Below are positions 24,163 to 36,544 of a stretch of 64,000 bases of DNA, one piece after another; within the stretch, counting starts at the first letter, position 1, and every line of letters starts with the position of its first letter. A program made the translations under genes and the position numbers. The notes beneath the pieces are model-generated. The model was not told the DNA's origin. It saw only the letters and a program-made list of their open reading frames with translations, and ran no database searches. The DNA comes from Dipteronia dyeriana. Lineage: Eukaryota; Streptophyta; Magnoliopsida; Sapindales; Sapindaceae. The stretch is from assembly GCA_032871835.1 (NCBI GenBank), contig CM065295.1, positions 88,901,819 to 88,965,818 of the forward strand, written 5' to 3'.

Positions 24163-26356
24163 TTTTGCTTTGCTATCAATTTTTTCTCTCAAATAAAGAC
24201 ACTAAATAGTTGGTTTTATGAAGAAGCTAAGATATATAGTTGGTAATTTATATAACTCACAAGTCACAACAACCAAGCGACCTATGTGTCTCCAAATGAG
24301 AGTGGAAGTGAGATTGAGACTGAAATCCTAGTAGGGGTTTTGTCCTGACACTATCTCTTGTTCAGCTCTCTATGTGAATGAATCTAAACTGCCAGTTGGG
24401 TTATAGTGTGGGTGCATGTAAGAGAGAGAGAGAGAGCCAAAACCTCTTCACATGCTGGACAGCAAGGCTCTGTGTACCCTCTTAACAAAACTGGGTACAC
24501 CGTACACGTCCATTTTCTCCTTCCATAGTATATGGACACATCTATCTCTCTTTGTCATTGCCATGCTTTTTGTTTTGGGGTAATATTGTCACTTGAAGTT
24601 GAGATATTGTAGTTAAATGACTGCCCTTCAATATCAAATCACATTTGGCAATGGTGATTGGATGACATTCTTTTGATGTGTTTGATTTACTTTTTAGTTG
24701 GGGAGTTAAGTTGTAAGTCGCCCTCCTAAACATGTTTTTAGCCTCAAAATTCGGTGGCATTGTACAAACTTAGCACAATAATGTGCTCCTCTTCAGTCTT
24801 TACACAAAATTAGTACTAGCATTATAGCATGTGTGGGTGTTTAGACAATTATGGAATGGTTACAAAATTTAAATCAAGCTTTATTCATAATAACCCCAGC
24901 CCCACCAAGTTTCATTGAATTCGAACGAATTTTATGAACCATTAATTATTCTTTCTTATCTTAATTGATCGTTTGAAAACCTAACCTACAATTTATTTTT
25001 CTTTCACGTGTCCATCCACCGTTCAAATATCTAAAGGGATGATTTATTTGTATTTCATACTTTGATCGATTATTTAAAAGTCTTGATCGAAACTTTCAGA
25101 ATGTTTACGGGAGAAATGTTCTATAGAATTCGACATCATATTAGTGGAGAGTGTTGAAATTTCTTGGGGGGAGGAATGGGTACAAGTAGGAGTTGACTAG
25201 GTTTTTATGAGTCCACATGCCATCACATTTTATCGCTCTCCTTTTCAAGAAAATCACACACACATGTGGGCACGTGTGCAAAATATTTGCATACGCGGCC
25301 TTCCACATATTCACACACATGTATGCACGTGCACAAGCACTTCAATCTATATCCTCTCTTTCATTTTTCATTTCTATCACTCGTGATCTTCGGTTATATT
25401 TCCAATGTCAATTTTTCTTCCTCTTTTTTTTCTTTCCTCGACAAATAATGTAAATTCTAGGCTTGTAAAAAGGATAATTATTTTTCCATAATCACATTAC
25501 GTGGACATTTTTGGACAGACAAGTAGGGTTTCAACCTACCACATGATCCCATTAAACGTGGAAGTTGATAACTTGATATTTTCTTTTTTTACATTAATAT
25601 ATTATGTTATGGATGAGTCATTCATATAAAGTATTGGAGATATCCAACTTGCTTTGAATAGTTATGGAAGAGCAATACTTTTAAAACATTATCAAGAAAG
25701 TATTAATTCTGAATGGGTTAAGAATTATCAGAACCTTTCGATCTTTTGAGATTAAATATTATATATTGATTATCTACTTTTATAATTATAAAATACACGA
25801 TCCTCGAACCTTACACCACTAATTTGGAATCGGAAGATGAACTACTACCTTGACTAATAAGTAATAAGTGATGTAAAATAGTTAGAATTCTAAACCATCA
25901 AAAGCAGATGATCATTAATAAAGAAATTAATTTCAAGTTGAATGTATATACACGTTTGTAATAATTCTTCCCGTACAAGCGGATAAGAATCCTATAATAA
26001 GTAATTCATGTATCAAGTCACAAATACTAAAAAGTCAAGATTTGGAATTTCATCTCATTAAAATAAATAAATAAATAATATGGTCAAAGGAAGTTAAAGT
26101 CACTAACTTGTTAACACAAAAGAAACTTACTGGCAGTGAGTTTATTATAGTAAACCTGATGGTTATAATTATCCTTCAATAGTTACTGATATAATATCAT
26201 CGACCTCCAATTTGGCTTTGACTAAAATATAGATTACAAACTCTAATAATTCCAAATAGAAAAAAATAAAAAATTGCTCCTACATCCATTTGTTTTTTTT
26301 TTTAAGAAAAACTGAGAGTTGTCTACAAATAGGCCAAATGTTACGAAAATTGTTTG
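24163..26356. other. Intergenic: SOFL promoter side, otherwise no gene
   Basis: The first few hundred bases upstream of 24162 (minus strand) should hold the SOFL 5' leader and promoter; a (GA)n tract is at about 24422-24437. The rest is AT-rich and carries no recognisable gene. Words such as CACACATG near 25255-25330 are repeated but form no clear array. Confidence 0.55.
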
Positions 26357-27273
26357 TAGGGGTGGGCGTTTTCGGGTTGGGTTGGGTTGGGTTGGGTTGG
26401 GTTGAAAATTTGTCAACCCAATCCAACCCAACGTAAATTTTAACCCAACCCAATATTTATCGGGTTGTGTTGGGTTGGGTTGATCGGGGTTGGGCTTTTT
26501 AAGTCCAATAGAAAAAATATATTTAAATTCAAATTTTGTTATATCAAAATTCAAATTTAAAATAATTTTTCACCATAATATCATATCACGTTGAGTTTAA
26601 ATTACTTAAAAGCATCAAAATCAAATCATAACATATAATATAAATTATTTAAATATCTTTTACATAATTAAAAAATTCATATATAGCAATTTATCCAACT
26701 TGAAAAGTCTCCATCTAAGTCTCTCATCCATTTTACAATTTTAATCACTTCGTCAAATATCTCGTGGTTGGATAATCTATTATTTATTTTAACCAACATA
26801 ATAGTTTGAGTTTATATACAATTATTAGACTTTTTCTACTAAATTCTTAATCAAATCCTAAGGAAAAAATAACATTTTAAAGTATAATCAAGTATGTGTC
26901 ATTTAATACAAAATATGAAGATAATATATTAATATAATAGCATATTTTTAATAAATGTATTATATATTACAGTATACAATATTTAAAATTATGTATTTAT
27001 ATTTGTCATTTAAAATATTATAAATAGTGCATGAGTAAACTTTTTAATTATTTTAAAAAAAGATTTCATAATAAATTTAATAGTAAATAAAATTATTTAA
27101 TTCTTTTATTTATTATTTATGTCGGGTTGTCGGGTTGAGTTGTGTTATATTTTATTAACCCAACCCAACCCAACCCAACCCAACCCAATCCAATCTTAAA
27201 AGCAACCCAACCCAATCTAGTCGGGTTGATCGGGTTGGGTTGGGTTGGGTTGGCGGGTTGGTGCCCACCCCTA
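26357..27273. mobile_element. hAT MITE with GGGTTG subterminal repeats
   Basis: 917 bp with perfect ends: TAGGGGTGGGC at the left is inverted at the right (GCCCACCCCTA). Both flanks carry the identical 8-bp target duplication ATTGTTTG (26349-26356 and 27274-27281). Tandem GGGTTGGGTT words lie just inside the left end and CCCAACCCAA words inside the right. No transposase coding is seen. Exact flanks suggest a fairly recent insertion. Confidence 0.9.
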
Positions 27274-28684
27274 ATTGTTTGTATTACAAGTTCATAGTGT
27301 GCCCTAGCTAAAGAATTACATACAAATTAAGTTTTGTGATGGGTTATTAGCAAAAGAGAAATTACAAAATAAATAATTCTTAATCATAAATTATTTTTAA
27401 TAGTCACTTATAATAAAATCTTTTAAATAAAAGTAAATTCATATTTATATAACGCCTAATAATATCTCATATTTAAATCATCTAATTTAATATTAATAGT
27501 AATAAATAAATAAATTTTAAAAGATAAAGAGATCACATATAAATAAATAAAGAAAGAAAGAAAGAAGTTGGCATGTGCAGAAACAAGCCCTCTTGGATCA
27601 CTAATAATTAGTGTAGACTGTAGACCAATATTTCAACAAATTAAATAGCCTCCTCCATGTGTTAGTGTTACCATCAGATCATTCAAAGCTATCAAAGTGA
27701 GATTGAGATATCAAATAATTGAAAAATGTCTTTCTCTCTTTCTCTCTCCAGTAATTGAACCATTAAAGGACTCCTATGTCCTATCTAGCTCATATATGGG
27801 TCCATTCCTTCACATTTTCTCTAATTTCCACCCTATTCAACTAGATTAAATAAAACCCACTAGCTTCTCATTATTTGAAAAACTAACTTACTTCGTACTA
27901 GCCCATTTGACTAAGTTTATACATTTATCAAATTCATTCAACAATATACTAAAACTTTGGGGGAAAAAACTAGCAATTTTACCTACCTTAGTACTTTGAT
28001 GATTTGGTATCTTACCCCTATTTTTTAATGAATAAGTACTATGTTTTCTCTCTTCTTTTCCGATTCTATTGTATGACACAAAGTCAACATAATCTTACCT
28101 ATTTGTTTTTTAATAAATAAGTGCTTAATTTTTTTATTTATTTCAGAGCAAAAGAAATTAGTCAAAATTACAAGGTAATATCGAAACTTAAGTATAATTT
28201 TGACTTATTTCTGTATTTTAAAGGAAGCCATATAAGAAAAGGTTTAGCACTTAGCAGTAATAATATACTACACGATTCATGAATTCAATATGAAATTGGT
28301 TAGGGTATGGATTTTGATACAATTAATTCAATATTTATTTTTTTGGCATGCCATATAATGATTGGAACTTGGGATAAAACGGATTACTTTATATATAGAG
28401 AGAGGACTAATGAACATAATACAAAGAATAAGCAAAATTTGTAAGTTAGAGTTATAAGTTTTAATATAATTAAATGGGTTATGTAACTTATGTTGAATTG
28501 ATATTATTATCTGTTTATGATAGCAGGAATTGTTTTAAAATAAAAATAAGGTTAAAATTCATTTTTTTCTTTTTTATGGTATTTATCTATCTATCAACCG
28601 ACTTAGATAATATGTTTTTTCAAACTTTTTATCTGAACCGTTGATTTGAAAGTCATTTATCTAAATAATATTAAAATTGTTTTC
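27274..28684. other. Intergenic AT-rich DNA
   Basis: No gene or clear element recognised. It contains short A/T microsatellites such as AAAG repeats near 27548-27565. Confidence 0.6.
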
Positions 28685-29155
28685 GATTTACGATGCACGG
28701 ATACTCCAAATTAGAGATGAAACTCGTATCCTATCCGGATACATCCCTAATACATCCGGATATATATTGGATACACCATTTGATGTATCCGTTGATTTTT
28801 CTTAAGATAAGGGATACGTCAAGGATATCCCGGGATACGGTGAGGGTACGTTTGAGTAAAAAATTAATTATTTTAGTTAAAACCAGAAACAAATTATAAT
28901 TTTATAAAGTGTAAGGATCAAAATATAATTGTTTAAAATAAGTTTAAGACAAAATTTCTACTTTTTATGGTTGATTTCTTATATCATAAATATATTTATA
29001 TAGAAACTATTTTAAATGAATTATTGAATTATATTCTTTTAAATATGAAATATAAATATATATTATTTTAATTAATATATCCTATCATATTTGTATTCTA
29101 GATTTTAAATATTTATAATATGTACGTATCATATCTTCTATTTTTATCAATACGT
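28685..29155. repeat. GGATAC/GTATCC-rich repeat, probable element remnant
   Basis: At least eight GGATAC, GGATAT or GTATCC words occur between 28700 and 28850, in both orientations. Weaker TACGTATC words follow near 29120-29155. Such clustering is typical of subterminal transposase-binding repeats of a non-autonomous DNA transposon. No clean terminal inverted repeat or target duplication was found. Confidence 0.45.
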
Positions 29156-29528
29156 ATGAAACTATACAACATAGTTGCAGATGATAATCATGATAATGTA
29201 ATGAAAGTGTAGAATGTAGATCTCATGATATACAGCCACGTGGAGAAGGGGACCCACAAGACAATAAATTATGAAATGTTGGCTACTAGTAAAAGTACAG
29301 GGTACGGCGAGCGTACTATAGGCCACAGCAGCACCGACAATGCTGATGCGCAACATCATGAATGGTGCCACGTATATTCCGACCCGAAGTCTCCGCTTAT
29401 TTTCAGGTTTTCAAGTCCGGACAAATATTGGCTACCGACTGACTTTTAGTTGATAACCTAATGAAATGACCACAAGACATGTTGGTTTGCTGTATTCTTT
29501 TCATATTTTACGTTACATGGCTGTCGAT
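29156..29528. other. Intergenic, less AT-rich island
   Basis: Base composition is more balanced than in the neighbours, and the stretch has a GCCACGTGG G-box at about 29235 and CCACGTAT near 29370. An open frame of 74 codons runs from 29225 to 29449, but no family is recognised. It could be an old exon or promoter fragment. Confidence 0.35.
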
Positions 29529-30087
29529 TAGGGGTGTACCTTTGGAGAACGAGGATGGATATATGTTTTTTATTCCCATTTTTTAGACCTTTTTTTCATT
29601 TTCTATTTTTCCATTTAAAAAAATAGAGATGAGGATGTTTGGGGGAGGTCCCCCCATCCCCATCCCCATCCCTAATTCTCCATTTTCCTTTTTTTTTTCA
29701 TGTTTTCTTATCCTCCGTTTTTCCATTTTTCCATTTTTCTATTTTTCCATTTTTCTATTTCCATATTTAACTAAAAATTATAAATTAAATAAAAAAAACA
29801 TTTCATTACAAATAAAAAATATCAATACATTATAAATTCAACATAAAATATTTTAAATGATTCAAATATATATTATAATTATATTTATATACTTTTAGGG
29901 GAAATGGGGAAATGGAGATCTCCATCCCCAAACCCCAATTCAATTTAATTGTGGGAAATGTCCCTCCATCCCCATCTCCATTTTAATTTGGGGATGAAAA
30001 TCGTCCCCCCATTTTCCCTAAAAAAAAAATCTCCAAATGGGGATGAGGTGCGGGGATTTAGGTCCCCGGGATAAATGTGCATCCCTA
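29529..30087. mobile_element. hAT MITE, GGGGAT-rich family
   Basis: 559 bp. The left end is TAGGGGTGTACC and the right end, inverted, is TAGGGATGCACA. Both flanks carry the identical 8-bp target duplication CTGTCGAT (29521-29528 and 30088-30095). Subterminal CCCCATCCC/GGGGATG words match those in the MITE at 10139-10857, so both belong to one family or to related ones. Confidence 0.88.
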
Positions 30088-32103
30088 CTGTCGATTCAAG
30101 TTATTTAATTTTTAAAAAATCTTGAATTTATATAATACTATAATACTTAAAAAAGAAAAATTAGTTTCATCAAAAATTAATCCACGTTTAGGAAGCTGAT
30201 AAGAATTATTTAGTTAATTATGCTATTAAAACTGTGATAAAAATCTAAAGTAATATATATATGGTAATCTTATTATTATTATTATTATTTTTGAAACAGG
30301 TAATCTTATTATTAGTATACATATATATATATATCAAAATATTATAATGGTAGTCTTATTATATGGTAATCTTATTATTAAAATTCTAAAGTAATATATA
30401 TATATGGTAATCTTATTATAATATTATAATGTCTAAAATAGATATAAAACTAAAATATTTTTATTTTTATTTAGTATTCAAACCAAATTAATAGTTCTAC
30501 AAATATTTAACGCAAAAGAAAAAAAATTATAGTTATATTTAATGTAAAAAAAAAAATTAAAATGACAAAATATATTTAATAACTTTTTATGTTGAATAAT
30601 TGTAAATAACTGTAATGTTCAATGTAGAGATGGTGTCAAAAGTTGTTTTTTTTTTAATAATAATAACTATATATATATATATATAAGAATTACAAGTTAT
30701 AAATATTATAATAAAATTATTGAGACTTTTCAGTATAACATATAATAACATATGAGGTTTATGGATAATTACTCTCGTAAATATGTTTATAAAATAAATA
30801 TGGTGGTACTCAATAACCTTACATTATTGTTGTCAAGGAAGGTATACTATCGTAAGAGGTGACATTTATAATAATAATAATAATAATAAATTAATGAGAA
30901 GAAATTATGTGATATGAATTATCTTGTACACTGAACCAACGAGAAGGAATTATTCAAATCTCTTCAAGGTATGAAATGAGAATGCCAGATGTCCCGCATT
31001 TTAGTGGTCCAAAAATATGTGCCATGCTGCTGTCACGTGTGTGCATGAGTGCATTCACTCCTCCCCCATATTATTCTAATTTTCGTTTTCTCTCTATTAT
31101 TTCCCCTCATTTACATTTACACCCCGCTATTATTTAATTTTACTATATTTGTTTAAAATTTTAAGTCAAACTTACACATTTCAATAAATAAATCAAAATC
31201 ACACTACCATACAATTTGTGTTTCAAATAATTCGGCCGTAATTTGTATTGTTCGTATTATTTTTCCTATCATATTTTTTAGTGTATAAATTTTAAGCTAG
31301 TTTTGTGAAATCCAAAAACAAGTTAGGTTGTGTTTGTTTTAACTAAACTCTTGGATGTTGCGAACCAGGAAACAAAACAAATATATAGTTCTATTTCCCC
31401 CCTAAGCACATAATGACATAATAAACAAATAAAATGAAAGTCATAATTGATCGAGTAGAAGAAATTAATACAAAATGATTCTTGAGCATACAGTATTGAG
31501 TCATCCATGCATATCAAAAAATCACTATATGATTATCTACTATTTGAGAGAGTTTTTATATATCAATTCTATTATATTTGTATTAATTTGAGTGTTGGAA
31601 ACACTAGTTGAGTACTTAGCTGTGAGAAATACTAGTATTGTGTTTTATTTATTTTTTAATATTACAACCGTCATGAGTTTGTTTAAGGCATTATCTACCC
31701 AAAACACATTTATAAAGGAAGAGCATTATAGTATATCAAATAGTTTATATACGTCTCACACTATAACCCAACTTTATATACCTCTCAATGACAATGACAA
31801 TGTATAACTTTATATACCTCTCACACTATAACCCAACTTTGTGTTTTCTCAATACTCCAATTTTCAATTCAACAAAAAGAAAAAAAAAATCAATAAACTT
31901 TTGTTCACATCATTAGAATCAGACACATCCCATTTTTTTTCTTTTTTGGGCATGAACATATCATGTCCACTACTGGGCTTTCACTGAACAGCCCAAACAC
32001 TATAAATCACTTCAACTTGGCCCAAACAACAACCATTTCCAATTTCCATCCATAACTAGTAAGTACCACAATTTCAAATCCTGTTGAGGAAGGAAATTAC
32101 ATT
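30088..32103. other. Intergenic: upstream of the dioxygenase gene
   Basis: AT-rich with repeated GGTAATCTTATTATTA words at 30260-30420 (a small degenerate array) and TA tracts. The last few hundred bases should include the promoter of the dioxygenase; CTTTATATACCTCTCA occurs twice near 31770-31830. No gene recognised. Confidence 0.55.
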
Positions 32104-32645
32104 ATGGAGAAAAACATAGAGTGCTTCCATGAAGCCACCTTCATAGACCAAGATGGTCACCCAAGAACCACAAGAGTGCCAGTGGTTCAAGAACTCGCAA
32201 GTCAAGGCCTCAACTACTTGCCCAAAAGATTCATAAGTGTGAACCACAACGACCCAATTGAGTCATCTACAGTCCAACACTTATGAATCAGGGTCGGAGC
32301 CAGATGATGAGGGGCGAGTCGAAGAACTGGCCAAACTAGCCAGTGTTGCGAAAGAGTGGGGTCTTTTTTTAGTTACAGAGCACGGTATAGGCTCGGACAT
32401 GTTGAATGGAGTCAAAGATGTTGTGAAGGGATTTTTTGCCTTGTCTTTCCAAGAGAAGAAACAGTGTGTTGGATCATATGTGAGCGTTGATAATATGGGA
32501 TATGGACGAAATTTTGTCAAGTCTGAAGATCAGCCGTTGGATTGGATTGATCGTTTGACAATGAAAGCATCTCCGGCTCCTAAAGGTGGAGATAAGGCAC
32601 TCAATGTTTGGCCTCAGAGACCACCCAATTTTAGGTATCATCTTG

Positions 32646-32686
<41 letters not shown>

Positions 32687-34036
32687 TTTAATTGTTTTTT
32701 TATATTGTTTTTGGGATTTTGCTACAAATACAACACAATATTTGAATAGTAAGTGTTTACGAAATAGAGGTAATTCTCTAGTAAAGTTTAATAAAATTTG
32801 ATGAAGTTTTTTGTTTGAATGCTATAATCTTTATTTTTTTAATGTTTTATCTTTAAAAAAAATAGAAAAAATAATTCCCAATCCCAATTTTTTTTTTCAA
32901 AATTCTCTCCATAAATATATTTTCATTTTTATTAACATCAATGCAGAAAAAAAAAAACATAATAATTTATTAAATTTATGAAGTGTATGTTGAGTGAATA
33001 TAAGAAGGTTTGACTCGGTCTTTATTTATCGATAGTTATTCGTAATCTATAATCCAAATACAGGGACAGACCATGGCAGAGACCAGCAGTGGCCATGGCC
33101 ACCCAAGTTTTTTTTTTTATTATTTTATTTAAGTTAAACAATAGTAAAGTCTATACTCTATGTCTATACACACTTCCTCCCCTACTCTAGTAATTTTGTA
33201 TTTTTTTAATATAAAAATTATAAAAATATTAAATATTAATAAAAAAAATCTGGTTCCTCTTTCTAACTTTTTTTAAATAAAATTGTCATTTTGTTCACAT
33301 CATTACGTATCAATTTTTAAAATCTACATCAATTTCTAGTTTTTACACATATTTGAAAGCATAACAATGCTTCGAGAATATTTTTATTTTTATAGCATCT
33401 TCTCAAATATAAAAAAGTCGAATAAGAATACACTCTCATAACATTTATTTAAATAGATATACTTTTAATTTTTTAGTTTAACATACGTATAAAAAATTGT
33501 TATTTTGACCGTTTATGTTATCATCATTTTTTTTTTTAAATACACTTTTATCCCCCAATATCAAACTTTTAGTTCCATCCTGTCCACATACATTGCAGCT
33601 GCATATTTTATATAGTAAAGACCGATAAAAAAAGGAACTATATTTAAATAAGTTAAATGAAGAAAGGCGAAGCTACTAAAATATCTGGAGGGGGACATAG
33701 CACCTTTTTTATCTTAATAATTTTGTTTTAAAGTTTTATTTTATATGATACTAATTTGTCATGAAAAAAAAAAAGTTGTCTACGTAGGGATAATTATTTA
33801 ACATAATGGACAAGTGGCATTTGACTTCTTCTTTACTTGAAACATATTTTATTTTTGTTCGTCTATATTTTATCTACTTTCGTTACTCCCTTGACATATA
33901 CAAAAGAGACGAAAGCTTTTTGAGATTTCTAGTCATTTACTTGTGAGTTTTTTTCTTGATTTGAACATTTATAATATCAAAATCAGAGCCATTATATGAT
34001 CGGTTATTTATGTTACATGATATGATTTAATTAAAT

Positions 34037-34074
<38 letters not shown>

Positions 34075-34782
34075 GTATTCTCACCATGTTAATAGTTTCG
34101 GCTTCAACATCGTCACTATATTGTCAATGCACATTGCAGGCAAGCCATAGAGAATTATGTCGAGGAAGCAAGAAATGTACTGGATGAGTTACTTATAGCC
34201 TTGGCAGAGGCCTTAGCACTAGAAAGTCATGTTTTTCTCCGACATTTTGATTCTAATAATAGTGAGATTAATGTCAGGATCAACTATTACCCACCGTGTC
34301 CGAAGCCCGACCTAGCTCTAGGGCTAACCCCTCACACGGATGCAAGTGCCCTCACTCTCTTGATGCAATTCGAAACCACAGGCGGCCTCCAGATCCTCAA
34401 GGACCGAAAATGGCTGACCGTGCCATGGACCGACGATGCATTGCTAGTCAATGTGGGAGATTTGCTTGAAATTATGAGCAATGGGAGGTTAAAGAGCCCA
34501 TGGCATAGAGTTGTGACCCAAATGAATGTGGAACGATTCTCTGTTGCGTTGTTCTATAACCCGCCCTCACGGGCTGAGATTGACCCGGAGCCTATCGAGG
34601 ATCTTGTACACGAATATGAGGGATTCAAAAAGGTGGTGGTAAGTGAGTATTTGCAGCACTTCTATGCAATTAGCCCAACAAAGGAGAAGCAAGCCATCAT
34701 GTATGCTAAGGTAATGAAACAGACTCCTTTTGGGTTAAGAGAGACTGAGAGAGGTACGTACACTTGGTATTTATGTGCTTAA
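32104..34782 (+). pseudogene. 2-oxoglutarate/Fe(II)-dependent dioxygenase, N-terminal frameshift
   Basis: Plant DOXC-type oxygenase resembling the SRG1/codeine-demethylase group; this enzyme class hydroxylates or demethylates specialised metabolites. Exon 1 spans about 32104-32634 and exon 2 34140-34782 (stop TAA), joined at PPNF-R-QAIENY. Exon 1 opens with RVPVVQELASQGLNYLPKRFI, then breaks at about 32270-32290. The start frame hits TGA at 32284-32286, while the rest of the N-domain (EELAKLASVAKEWGLFLVTEHGI) is in the next frame. The usual hydrophobic IPxIDL strand expected at the break is missing, so a short deletion is the simplest explanation. Exon 2 carries the core: NYYPPCPKPDL, the Fe ligands in PHTD, KSPWHRVV, and RFSVALF for 2-oxoglutarate. 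A downstream start giving an N-truncated protein is possible but would probably not fold normally. Confidence 0.8.
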
Positions 34783-34805
34783 TAAGCAATTATGTTTTTC
34801 AAGGG

Positions 34806-35003
34806 GCCCATTTTTGCTCACCCCCATTCAAGGAGGGTGAGCATTACCTCTCTACTGTATGGATGACACGTGTCTGGAGAGAGGTAAATTTGTTTCAAAA
34901 TATGATAGTGTTTAGACAAATTTATCCCCTCATAGACACATGTCATCCATACAGGAGGGAGGTAATGATCGATCCCTGAAGGAGGTTGAGTAAAAGTGAA
35001 CTC
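34806..35003. mobile_element. Foldback MITE with 11-bp target duplication
   Basis: 198 bp flanked by identical TTTTTCAAGGG (34795-34805 and 35004-35014). The two halves are inverted copies over about 60 bp; both contain GTATGGATGACA followed by CGTGTCT or TGTGTCT. An 11-bp target duplication suggests a Mutator-type mobiliser. It begins only 12-24 bp after the dioxygenase stop codon, so it lies in that gene's 3' UTR region. Confidence 0.85.
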
Positions 35004-35014
35004 TTTTTCAAGGG

Positions 35015-36544
35015 CATACCAATTATAAATATGATTGTTAATTAGATTAATTGGTCGATGCAGATGTACTTGTTTGTTGAAATGGACATAAGTTTGTCGG
35101 CTTTTATTGATGGTTGCCGCCATTGGCCATCACAAATTGTTACACCATGAAATGGGATGAGCCTACATGCCTCGAAAGGGCCCAATTGAAGATTATAAAA
35201 CCCAGATCCACCAATATGATCGTCACTGTATTAACAACTTAAATCTCTTGGGTTGAAATCGAATCCCTCAACTCCGATTCTATATAGGTTAAACCATCCA
35301 TTTAGCTTAAAATCTGCCAGGCTCGGATTAGGCAAACCTTTTGATCATGTTTATTTGATTTGCTAAAATGTAATGAAACGAGCGATTGACCAGAATCATA
35401 CTCAAATATCGGTCAAAACACTCAATGTTAACCATTCGCACACACACACACTAGCTTCTCTATAAATAGGTGAGCATATTCACCAAACAGGTTACAATTT
35501 CAATTTAGTTAGTTCATCTTTTTAAAATTGATACCGATTAACGAGTCGGACTATAAACATTACTCCTTACATCATTTACACTATCTTGCATGTACCACTT
35601 TTTCCGATCTCATGACCTGTGTAGTCCAACAATCACCCCTATTACAACAAACACTCAAACACTCGCTAAAAACCTTTTTAGTCTGCATTACTATGTTAAT
35701 TAGTCAACCTTTTAGCTTAGGTGACTGTTTCATGACCACTTGAGTTAATGTTGACCAGGGGCGTAGCTGGAAAAAAAATTCGGGGTGGGCTAACCTAATA
35801 TTATTATTTTTTATTTAAAAATCCTAAGTTTTTTCTTTGTAATAATCAAATCAAAACGATACGGGAGAAAATTCATATTTCATAATAATAAAAAAAAAAC
35901 ATCAAGAATATACATAATGGTAACACACAATAAAAAATTTCAATGTATATTTTTCTTTTCAAATCCTCAAAAGTAAAATAAAACTTAGTTATTTCAAAAT
36001 AAATAAATAAATAAATCTTAGTTTTCGTAAAATTTTTCTTCTCTTCCCTAACTTTGTTATCCCATAATAAGACACATTAATATACAAAACCTAAATCTCA
36101 AAAATAAAATAAAATAATTAAATAACAATCATAAAATACAAAACCTAAAGTCAAATTCATAAATATAATTATATTTTTGCATTATTTCTTCAACGCCACA
36201 CCTGGATAATAAGTTTCAAAATTGAAAATGGTTAATTGCAACTTGCAAGAGATAAATAAACAGTATTAGATAAGAAATGTGAAAATATATCTCCACGCTT
36301 AAGAAATATGTATCAACAACCCAAATTTGGCCATACTTTGTCTGGTTGTGAAATCAAAGCCCAAATTCCAAGTCACTGACTCGCTTCTACTATTAATTTT
36401 ACTACTCATAGTGACCAATTTCTTCATTTCTCATTTGCAATGTTGATAATGATCAATCAAGAGAAATTTCCATTATGCATTAACGAATCATGTCCACACA
36501 TTAATGTGAATGCAAATTCTTGCACTTTTGTTTGCTTCAAAACA
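35015..36544. other. Intergenic, with a possible element end
   Basis: No gene recognised. At about 35758 the words CAGGGGCGTAGCTGG followed by GGGGTGGGCTAAC resemble the terminal region of plant DNA transposons, and a similar CAGGGACAGAC start occurs at 33061 in the dioxygenase intron. No matching second ends were found. Confidence 0.4.

Noticed and set aside
27151..27190. CCCAA tandem repeats as interstitial telomere sequence
   Set aside because: The unit is CCCAA, not the plant telomere unit CCCTAAA, and it is the subterminal region of a bounded hAT MITE.
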